A DNA stretch of 64,000 nucleotides from Mesostigma viride (taxonomy: Eukaryota > Streptophyta > Mesostigmatophyceae > Mesostigmatales > Mesostigmataceae). This document shows, in pieces, positions 1 through 9,300 of this stretch. Position numbers and translations under genes: made by a program. Location of the stretch: positions 1,709,424 to 1,773,423 of the forward strand of contig RPFO01000065.1 of NCBI GenBank assembly GCA_009746045.1. The letters run 5' to 3'. Numbering within the stretch: the first letter of the stretch is position 1; each line of letters begins with the position of its first letter. A model generated the notes under the pieces. That model did no database searches. It was not told the origin of the DNA and worked only from the letters and a program-made list of their open reading frames with translations.

Positions 1-441
1 GGGATGGGATGGGATGGGATGGGATGGGATGGGATGGGATGGGATGGGATGGGATGGGATGGGATGGGATGGGATGGGATGGGATGGGATGGGATGGGAT
101 GGGATGGGATGGGATGGGATGGGATGGGATGGGATGGGATGGGATGGGATGGGATGGGATGGGATGGGATGGGATGGGATGGGATGGGATGGGATGGGAT
201 GGGATGGGATGGGATGGGATGGGATGGGATGGGATGGGATGGGATGGGATGGGATGGGATGGGATGGGATGGGATGGGATGGGATGGGATGGGATGGGAT
301 GGGATGGGATGGGATGGGATGGGATGGGATGGGATGGGATGGGATGGGATGGGATGGGATGGGATGGGATGGGATGGGATGGGATGGGATGGGATGGGAT
401 GGGATGGGATGGGATGGGATGGGATGGGATGGGATGGGATG
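1..441. repeat. (GGGAT)n pentanucleotide array
   Basis: About 88 essentially perfect GGGAT units run from the first base, so the array probably continues outside the window. The G-rich strand is the plus strand, as in every other G-rich array here. Long open frames across it encode only MGWDG-type repeats and are not genes. Confidence 0.97.
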
Positions 442-1160
442 GGGTGGGATGGGGTGGGTGGGTGGGATGGGGTGGGATGGGGTGGGATGGGGTGGGATGG
501 GGTGGGATGGGGTGGGATGGGGTGGGATGGGGTGGGTGGGTGGGGTGGGGTGGGGTGGGGTGGGGTGGGGTGGGTGGGGTGGGGTGGGGTGGGGTGGGGT
601 GGGGTGGGGTGGGTGGGGTGGGTGGGTGGGGTGGGGTGGGGTGGGGTGGGGTGGGTGGGGTGGGGTGGGTGGGGTGGGGTGGGGTGGGGTGGGGTGGGGT
701 GGGTGGGGTGGGGTGGGGTGGGGTGGGGTGGGGTGGGGTGGGGTGGGGTGGGTGGGGTGGGGTGGGGTGGGGTGGGTGGGGTGGGGTGGGGTGGGGTGGG
801 GTGGGGTGGGGTGGGGTGGGGTGGGGTGGGGTGGTGGGGTGGGGTGGGGTGGGGTGGGGTGGGGTGGGGTGGGGTGGGGTGGGTGGGGTGGGGTGGGGTG
901 GGGTGGGGTGGGTGGGGTGGGTGGGGTGGGTGGGGTGGGGTGGGGTGGGGTGGGGTGGGGTGGGTGGGTGGGGTGGGTGGGGTGGGGTGGGGTGGGGGGG
1001 TGGGGGTGGGTGGGTGGGTGGGGTGGGGGTGGGGTGGGGGGGGTGGGGTGGGGGGTGGGGTGGGGTGGGGGGTGGGGGTGGGGGTGGGTGGGTGGGGGTA
1101 GGGGATATGGGGGGGGGGGGGGGCAGGGGGGGGGTAGGGGGGCGTAGGGGGGGGGGGTAC
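442..1160. repeat. Degenerate (GGGGT)n / (GGGT)n array
   Basis: The preceding GGGAT array passes through mixed GGGGT/GGGAT units into GGGGT with 4-bp variants, then into irregular G runs. Guanine runs of 3-12 at short spacing would allow G-quadruplexes on the plus strand. No coding content. Confidence 0.95.
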
Positions 1161-1190
1161 GTCCGCCAGGGTTATTAGTAGATGGTATTT

Positions 1191-3198
1191 TCTGATCAGG
1201 CACTCCGCAAAGGTGAAAACCGCTTGCGTTCAGGGCCGGGCCGCGGAAAACGCGGAAAAACGCGATCTGCAAGTGAATCCGACCGTAATCGAACTGGGGA
1301 CCTCTCGCACCAACTTTCGCTGACTATAGGACGGACGTCTCCGGTTACCATGGCATCGCCAACTTACACCTACAGTCATCCGCAAAAGTTCTCCTTTCCG
1401 GGGAGTGATGCAAGCCTGTCGGATTTGGTACTAGATAAATCACTCGAGATCTGTGTGTAGGAGTACTACACACGTGTCCACTCGAGACTTGTTCAGTCTC
1501 GAAACGTGAGACGGGCTGAACACGGCTGGATCCTTCTTTATTAGAAGGGGGCGTAGCCGGTACTAACGAAATCAGCCAAGCGTATATTCTGATCAGGCAC
1601 TCCGCAAAGGTGAAAACCGCTTGCGTTCAGGGCCGGGCCGCGGAAAACGCGGAAAAACGCGATCTGCAAGTGAATCCGACCGTAATCGAACTGGGGACCT
1701 CTCGCACCAACTTTCGCTGACTATAGGACGGACGTCTCCGGTTACCATGGCATCGCCAACTTACACCTACAGTCATCCGCAAAAGTTCTCCTTTCCGGGG
1801 AGTGATGCAAGCCTGTCGGATTTGGTACTAGATAAATCACTCGAGATCTGTGTGTAGGAGTACTACACACGTGTCCACTCGAGACTTGTTCAGTCTCGAA
1901 ACGTGAGACGGGCTGAACACGGCTGGATCCTTCTTTATTAGAAGGGGGCGTAGCCGGTACTAACGAAATCAGCCAAGCGTATATTCTGATCAGGCACTCC
2001 GCAAAGGTGAAAACCGCTTGCGTTCAGGGCCGGGCCGCGGAAAACGCGGAAAAACGCGATCTGCAAGTGAATCCGACCGTAATCGAACTGGGGACCTCTC
2101 GCACCAACTTTCGCTGACTATAGGACGGACGTCTCCGGTTACCATGGCATCGCCAACTTACACCTACAGTCATCCGCAAAAGTTCTCCTTTCCGGGGAGT
2201 GATGCAAGCCTGTCGGATTTGGTACTAGATAAATCACTCGAGATCTGTGTGTAGGAGTACTACACACGTGTCCACTCGAGACTTGTTCAGTCTCGAAACG
2301 TGAGACGGGCTGAACACGGCTGGATCCTTCTTTATTAGAAGGGGGCGTAGCCGGTACTAACGAAATCAGCCAAGCGTATATTCTGATCAGGCACTCCGCA
2401 AAGGTGAAAACCGCTTGCGTTCAGGGCCGGGCCGCGGAAAACGCGGAAAAACGCGATCTGCAAGTGAATCCGACCGTAATCGAACTGGGGACCTCTCGCA
2501 CCAACTTTCGCTGACTATAGGACGGACGTCTCCGGTTACCATGGCATCGCCAACTTACACCTACAGTCATCCGCAAAAGTTCTCCTTTCCGGGGAGTGAT
2601 GCAAGCCTGTCGGATTTGGTACTAGATAAATCACTCGAGATCTGTGTGTAGGAGTACTACACACGTGTCCACTCGAGACTTGTTCAGTCTCGAAACGTGA
2701 GACGGGCTGAACACGGCTGGATCCTTCTTTATTAGAAGGGGGCGTAGCCGGTACTAACGAAATCAGCCAAGCGTATATTCTGATCAGGCACTCCGCAAAG
2801 GTGAAAACCGCTTGCGTTCAGGGCCGGGCCGCGGAAAACGCGGAAAAACGCGATCTGCAAGTGAATCCGACCGTAATCGAACTGGGGACCTCTCGCACCA
2901 ACTTTCGCTGACTATAGGACGGACGTCTCCGGTTACCATGGCATCGCCAACTTACACCTACAGTCATCCGCAAAAGTTCTCCTTTCCGGGGAGTGATGCA
3001 AGCCTGTCGGATTTGGTACTAGATAAATCACTCGAGATCTGTGTGTAGGAGTACTACACACGTGTCCACTCGAGACTTGTTCAGTCTCGAAACGTGAGAC
3101 GGGCTGAACACGGCTGGATCCTTCTTTATTAGAAGGGGGCGTAGCCGGTACTAACGAAATCAGCCAAGCGTATATTCTGATCAGGCACTCCGCAAAGG
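1191..3198. repeat. Five 397-bp tandem units plus a 23-bp partial unit
   Basis: The word TCTGATCAGGCACTCCGC starts at 1191, 1588, 1985, 2382, 2779 and, truncated, 3176, a spacing of exactly 397. Units appear identical by eye. About 250-265 bp of each unit matches the independent SINE-like insertion at 31688-31935. The remainder (through CGAGATCTGTGTGTAGG and ATTAGAAGGGGGCGTAG) is seen only here. The 78-residue frame in each unit is a by-product of periodicity. On the minus strand a GTTCGATTAC stretch resembles a tRNA/SINE B box, with a TAGTCAG A-box-like word about 30 bp before it. Confidence 0.95.
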
Positions 3199-3560
3199 AT
3201 GGTATGCCTAGCCGGCATCGGGTGAGCCAAAAAATATTTTACAAATGGGCGGGGTGGGGTGGGGTGGGTGGGGGTGGGGATGGGGATGGGGGGTGGGGGT
3301 GGGTGGGTGGGGAGGGGCCGGGGTGGGGGTGGGTGGGTGGGTGGGGTGGGGTGGGGTGGGGTGGGGTGGGGAGGGGTGGGTAGGGGGGCGGGTACGTCCG
3401 CCAGGGTTATTAGTAGATGGTATGCCTAGCCGGCATCGGGTGAGCCAAAAAATATTCAACAAATGGGGGGGGGGGGGGATGGGGGGGGGGGGGGGCGGGG
3501 GGGGGTGGTTGGGTGGGGTTGGGTGGGGTTGGGTGGGGTGGGGCAGTGTTTCTAGTAAGG
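3199..3560. repeat. G-rich spacer with duplicated flanking sequence
   Basis: A word of about 40 bp beginning ATGGTATGCCTAGCCGGC and ending AAAAAATATT occurs at 3199-3238 and again near 3417-3457, each time followed by G-rich repeat. The preceding word GTACGTCCGCCAGGGTTATT occurs near 1158 and 3392. The block is therefore composite, with G-rich arrays separated by copies of one short unique sequence. Confidence 0.8.
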
Positions 3561-3565
3561 GTTTT

Positions 3566-3646
3566 TGGCACGCGTCAGTCGGCTGACGCGCCGCCGTTGG
3601 CGGCGCGTCAGACGGCTGACACGCCGCTGTTGGCAGCGCGTCAGAC
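3566..3646. repeat. Cluster of GCGTCAG/CTGACGC hairpins
   Basis: CGCGTCAGTCGGCTGACGCG is a near-perfect palindrome. Two further arms follow (GGCGCGTCAGACGGCTGACACGCC and GCAGCGCGTCAG), giving several overlapping stem-loops in 80 bp. The same palindrome recurs near 4366-4505. Confidence 0.8.
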
Positions 3647-4335
3647 CATTCCAGTTAGGGGCGGGTCCCAGGGGGCCCACATCTAGGGTTGATTTACCCT
3701 CAAAGACCATAAGAAGCGGAAATCGCCACCGAATGAAACCTTTTTAGGAACCCGCCTCCTTTCGATCCCATGGCCAGATGTGCCCTAAACCCTAAAACCT
3801 CGCTGAAGATCCGCGAGTCAGGTACAAGGCAATGTAATGCGGAAATACGAAAAATGTTGCGTGGACTTACAGATAGGCCGCTGAGGTTGATCGACGAATT
3901 TTATTTCCTACCGCCTCGGCATGATACCTAAACCGATGCAACCCGCAGGTTGCAAGAAAAGTAGAAAACGCTCCTACGAAATAGCAGCTGCTATTAAAAT
4001 GCATCCATCGTAAGTCTACTAATGCTTTGCTTACAAAGTATTCGCTAGCGCTGCGATGGCTATCGCCACCTCGGTGGCTGCACCCAATAATTATGTTGTC
4101 TCGCGTTGGCAAGCCAGGCAGACGGGCCGGCAGGTCTTAGCATACAGGCACCGAACGTTCCAGAGGTGAGAGGTTCCACACGGCCAAGTGCGGCCCACAT
4201 TTCAGTCAGTCACAGTCAGTTTCAGTGCACGAAAATCTCAAGTACGATTCGGTGGGCCTGGATGGGCTTATACTCAAGACTTTGGGCGCGACGAATAGAG
4301 GTTGACGCGGCGAACCTGTACCCAGGCACAATATT
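3647..4335. other. Unique spacer, no gene recognised
   Basis: Mixed-composition sequence between the two hairpin clusters. It holds two telomere-like CCCTAAA words near 3782-3797, too few to call a telomere. I see no protein family in any frame. Confidence 0.5.
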
Positions 4336-4510
4336 GACGTGCCTGACGCGTGAGGACTTGGTGCACGTCAGACGACTGACGCGCAGCCTAAATTTACGCG
4401 TCAGGCGACTGACGCGTGGCCTAAATTTACGCGTCAGCCGGCTGACGCGCGGGGTGAAATTCCTGACGCGTAAGCGCTGGCGCGTCAGCCCGCTGACGCA
4501 TGCGTCACGT
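4336..4510. repeat. Second cluster of GCGTCAG/CTGACGC hairpins
   Basis: Four or five inverted pairs of the form CGTCAG-N2-3-CTGACGC, two of them separated by the repeated spacer CCTAAATTTACGCGTCAG. Together with 3566-3646 this brackets a spacer of about 0.7 kb. Confidence 0.8.
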
Positions 4511-4519
4511 TACTAGAAA

Positions 4520-4628
4520 CACTGGGGTGGGGTGGTGGGGTGGGGTGGGGTGGGTGGGTGGGGTGGGGGGGGGGGGGGTGGGGTTGTGGGGGGGGGTGGG
4601 GGTGGGGGGGTTGGGGGGGGGAAGGCGA
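4520..4628. repeat. G-rich lead-in to pentanucleotide arrays
   Basis: Irregular GGGGT and poly-G, similar to 970-1160, directly before the GCGAT array. Confidence 0.85.
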
Positions 4629-4774
4629 AGCGATGCGATGCGATGCGATGCGATGCGATGCGATGCGATGCGATGCGATGCGATGCGATGCGATGCGATG
4701 CGATGCGATGCGATGCGATGCGATGCGATGCGATGCGATGCGATGCGATGCGATGCGATGCGATGCGATGCGAT
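4629..4774. repeat. (GCGAT)n array
   Basis: About 29 near-perfect GCGAT units. It changes to GGGAT at its right end by a single-base difference per unit. Confidence 0.95.
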
Positions 4775-4864
4775 GGGAAGGGATGGGATGGGATGGGATG
4801 GGATGGGATGGGATGGGATGGGATGGGATGGGATGGGATGGGATGGGATGGGATGGGATGGGAT
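4775..4864. repeat. (GGGAT)n array
   Basis: About 18 units of the same pentamer as at 1-441. It starts with one GGGAA unit and ends at the switch to TAGGG. Confidence 0.95.
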
Positions 4865-5341
4865 AGGGTAGGGTAGGGTAGGTAGGGTAGGGTAGGGTAG
4901 GGTAGGGTAGGGTAGGGTAGGGTAGGGTAGGGTAGGGTAGGGTAGGGTAGGGTAGGGTAGGGTAGGGTAGGGTAGGGTAGGGTAGGGTAGGGTAGGGTAG
5001 GGTAGGGTAGGGTAGGGTAGGGTAGGGTAGGGTAGGTAGGGTAGGGTAGGGTAGGGTAGGGTAGGGTAGGGTAGGGTAGGGTAGGGTAGGGTAGGTAGGG
5101 TAGGGTAGGGTAGGGTAGGGTAGGGTAGGGTAGGTAGGGTAGGGTAGGTAGGTAGGGTAGGGTAGGGTAGGGTAGGGTAGGGTAGGGTAGGGTAGGGTAG
5201 GGTAGGGTAGGGTAGGGTAGGGTAGGGTAGGGTAGGGTAGGGTAGGGTAGGTAGGGTAGGGTAGGGTAGGGTAGGTAGGGTAGGGTAGGGTAGGGTAGGG
5301 TAGGGTAGGGTAGGGTAGGGTAGGGTAGGGTAGGGTAGGGT
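4865..5341. repeat. (TAGGG)n array
   Basis: About 95 TAGGG units with occasional 4-bp TAGG units that shift the register. The unit resembles telomeric repeats, but the array is internal and passes into another pentamer. Confidence 0.95.
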
Positions 5342-5523
5342 AGGATAGGATAGGATAGGATAGGATAGGGTAGGGTAGGGTAGGATAGGGTAGGATAGGA
5401 TAGGATAGGATAGGATAGGATAGGATAGGATAGGATAGGATAGGATAGGATAGGATAGGATAGGATAGGATAGGATAGGATAGGATAGGATAGGATAGGA
5501 TAGGATAGGATAGGATAGGATAG
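5342..5523. repeat. (TAGGA)n array
   Basis: About 36 units, mostly TAGGA, with a short return to TAGGG near 5367-5392, then unique sequence. The C-rich strand gives meaningless long YPIL frames. Confidence 0.95.
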
Positions 5524-6319
5524 AATATAAGGTCAATGGCCTCGTAGAGAATGACCAGGGGCATCCGCATGATACAGAGACAGGAGTGTCACGGTGGTTG
5601 GCAGAGAATATGATACAGGCGTGCACGATGCGTTCTCACCTACTGCGCTACCTACGACCTCGCAAGGACTGGTACTTAAGGGACACCTACGTTACTAGAT
5701 AGGAACGGAAGAAACAAGCTTTGGGCTGTGGGGGCTCTCCTTGCGGAGAGCAGCGTGGTCCATAGTGTGGCGATAAAAGATATGCCCTCGCGTATGGGTG
5801 GGCATTTTGGGGGGTAGGACACCGCTCTACAGGAGTAGCAATAAGAGAAGTTAGTGTTGTGGCCTGCCTTTGGCTGGAAAGCGCACCAGCTTTTTGAATT
5901 CTGGGCTATTTACTACCCTGTTAAGTTCTGTATTATTTCATGGCATGGTAATATTATGGTAACGATGAAAATGCTAAGCTTTGTTGCGAACTGCATTCAG
6001 TTACTTTCACGCTTTTCTTCACGCCGTTCTTTGGGGTGTGCTTGTCAGTTTTCTTGGCAGCTGTTCAATGTCATTCGTGTTATTTATACCATTTTTTGGT
6101 CACGCATTGCCATCTTCGTGACATCTTTTTCCCCTCCCCCAATTTTCGTGTTCCATCTGTGTTCTGTCGGTTGTAGCCACCCTTTGTGCCTCTGCCCTCC
6201 GCCCCCTCTTCCCCCATCTGCATCTCCTCTGTAAGCTTATCTGCTCTCTGCATGCCCCTTTGCTTCCCTTGTTGCTATCTCTGCGGCTTGCCGCTGCCCA
6301 CCCTCTCCCCCTCTCCCAG
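5524..6319 (+). other. Non-coding sequence ending in a splice acceptor
   Basis: No protein family is visible. The last 150 bp are strongly pyrimidine-rich and end CTCTCCCAG at 6319, a good 3' splice site for the next gene. This stretch, and possibly the satellites to its left, is therefore probably intron. Confidence 0.6.
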
Positions 6320-9300
6320 TGTGCATGGTGTCTGGTCGGCTCATCACCCGCACGCCCTCCTGGCGCACCATCACGGTCAGCAAGCGAGCTCTGACGGAAG
6401 AGGGACGCTGCAAGTTGCTACCGGCGCATGTCACCAGCGACCCGTCGCAAGGTGACGGCCACCGCCGAAGGGTTGACTCCCAGACCAATGGCGTAGCGGG
6501 CGACGCGGCCACATCCGCTGCCTCGGTTGGAGGTGACCCCTCAGAGGCGGATCGGCTTACGCTGGTCGCGCACGGTTCCACGCCGCCAGGTGTTGGCGCA
6601 GTCCTCATCGTGGACCCCGACACGCGGCGGGCGCTCCCTGAGATGTCCTTGGGAGAGATCTGGCTGCAGACACCCTGGACGGGGGACGGCTACTTTGGTC
6701 TTGAAGAGGTGAGCCACGAGACATTTGGTGCAAGCCCCGTGGCGGATGGCGGCGACGATGTGATGTGTGATGGCAGCGATGGGCATGATGGCGCGCAGGC
6801 AAGGAAGAGGCTAGGGGGCGACCCACCGGATAAGGCAGGCCCTACTGGCACCTGGCTGCGCACGGGGGACCTCGGTTTCCTTCAGGGCGGCGACCTGTTT
6901 GTGTGCGGCCGCTGCAAGGACCTGATCATCATCAACGGCCGCAACCTGTTCCCGCAGGACGTGGAGCTGTCGCTGGAGACAACGCCAGCATTACGGCCAG
7001 GGTGCTCGGCGGTGTTTGCGATGGCGCGTGGCGCGCTGCGGGCGTGCCACGTGGCGTACAACAGGGGCGAACCGAGGCGGGGTCAGAAGGGGGGGAGCGA
7101 CGGTGCTGGCGACCGTGGTGGTGATGTTTGCGGTAGCCAGGGCAAGCAGGGGCATGACGGGCACCCGCATAGGAAACCCCAGCTGGGAGAAGAGGGGGGC
7201 AGCCGCAATGGGGATGACCCTCCCCCGTCTCTACACACCGATTCACACGGGGGCGGCGCTGCTCTGTGCTCCCTTCCCCTGCTGGCATTTCAAGGGGGTG
7301 AGGAAGCGCACAGTGGGAATGGGGTGGCCGTGGCGAATGACGGCGCTGGTGAGAAGCCTTTATTCATGAACAAAGTGTATGCAGTTGCGGGTCATGACGA
7401 GAGGGATGGGGAGACCCTGCTGGCACATGAAGGGGCTGACATCAGCCGGGGCGCTATTTGCAGGCCGAGCGAAGCGCAAGTGGGCGAGGCAGGGGTAGTC
7501 AGGGAGCATGGCGCTGATGATGGTAATGACGACGATGATGCCGACGATGAGGTCATTGTGGCGGTGGCGGAAGTAAGGGAGACTGTCAAGCTGCCTCTGT
7601 CAGCTGCTGCGCGCGCCATGCTGGATGGGGTCGCGGCGGCGGTGCGGGAGGCCGTGCAACGGGACCACGCGCAGCTGCTCGCCGGCCTGGCCCTCATCCC
7701 CCACCATTCCATCCCAAAGACATCCAGCGGCAAGGTGCAGCGGCGACGCTCCCGGCAGCTGCTGCAGGTACGTACGAGCGCATGTAGGGGCGGTCAGAAT
7801 AAACACTTGTGGCATACTAGAGGCTGTCGTGTATGCTGGAAGCTGCTGCAGTTGTGCGCTCGGTTTCTGCATTTTACGACATCTCTGATCGGATGGTTTT
7901 CGCTTTTCCTTGGCCTTTCTGATCTGAGCTGTTTACAACTCCTTGTTGTCCCACATTTCCATCATCATGGTTCACTGTTGCTTTGCCTTTTCCAGAGCGG
8001 CCAGCTGCCCATCCTCCACCTGTACATGTTCGACAAGGCAGAACAACCCCCCCATGAACAACTGCAAGCACCGATGGAGGGTGTGGCACCCAGCACAGCA
8101 CCAGCCAGGGATAATGCCAAAGCCGCCACCGCCGGCGCGCGACGGGCCTTTGTCCCCCCCTCTCCTGAGCAGTTGGTGCACATCCGGCGGCAGGCGCCCG
8201 GTAGCGATGCGCAGGTGGAGGCGGTCGCCGATGTGCTGTGGGCGCACGTGCTGGCGCCCATCCTGGGCCCGGATGCGGCCGAGGGGAAAGGATACAAGGG
8301 GGATGCCAGCAGCGGTAGCGGTGGCCCCCCTCGCCCGCCCCTGGACTCCTCCCTGTGGGCGCTCGGCATGACCTCCCTGCGCCTTGTGGAGAGCAAGTCG
8401 TGGGCAGAGCAGGCGTTTGGCGTGGTGCTGCCCATGGAGGCCACGTTGGACTGTGGCAGCGTGGGAGACATGGCGCAGCTGGTGGCCACCACGTTGGTGG
8501 GGGCCGGCGGGCGGTACGTTATTCATGTGGTAGGAGGATTTATCTGTGGTAAAGGTATAATGCTGTCGTAGGTTGGGTATTCATGTGGTGCGGTCGGCAA
8601 CCAATGCGGCTCGCATTTGGCTGCTGCTGGTGTACTGGTATCCATCGCTGTATTGAAACCTTGCGCGGTGGGCATTGAGGGTGTAGTGGGTGATGGATTG
8701 CGATAGGCCGGCAGCGGCAAGCAGCGCCGAGCACGGTGATTTACACTCTGTTTTGCAAGATAACTTCCTAATTATGAAAGAAATTGTTTTTCCAGCAGTG
8801 ACGACAACAATGTTGTTCGTGGCTTGTCTCACATGCAGGCTGGCGTGGAACTCCCTCACATCCTTCACCGCGCGGGACTTTGAACTGCTGGCGGAGGGGC
8901 CCCGGCTGTCGTACCGCGACCGTCTCCGCCTGAGCCTGCGGTCGTCCTCGTTGCGGCGCGCATCGTCGGGCCAGCCGTCCACCGGTGGGGATGCCAATGC
9001 GGGCAGAAGAAAGGAGGGCGAGTGCTTCATCTGGCCCACGCCGTTTCGTGAGATATGGCAGGTGAGCCAGAAGTAGCGATTTGTCCTGTTGTTTCACAGG
9101 ACAAGCGCACGAGTAGCGACAGCGGCCGTGCCGCCTGCGCCCACCGCCGCTCCGTATGTGTCAGGTGGAGAGTGGCCGCCAATATGTATGGCGATGTAGG
9201 AAGGGGTGCGTGGAGAGTGGCTCGCCGAGCCAGGGAGCATCGATAAGCAGGTGGCGTCTTAGATGTGTTTTTGCGCCCACGCCCACCTTATTTAAATTAT

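Noticed and set aside
4-1178. Long frames of MGWDG / GVGWGG repeats as proteins
   Set aside because: They arise from pentanucleotide DNA in all three frames and carry no independent coding signal.
1182-3048. 92- and 78-residue frames in the 397-bp units as genes
   Set aside because: Identical frames recur because the DNA unit repeats; the homologous single copy at 31688-31935 does not preserve the frame.
3781-3798. CCCTAAACCCTAAAACC as a telomere
   Set aside because: Only two units; more likely chance or a remnant.
4485-5626. 361-373-residue minus-strand YPIL / IASHR frames
   Set aside because: Translation of the C-rich strand of simple arrays only.
5854-6234. 126-residue frame upstream of the ligase as its N-terminus
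   Set aside because: No adenylation motif; it ends in a pyrimidine tract before an acceptor, as expected for intron.
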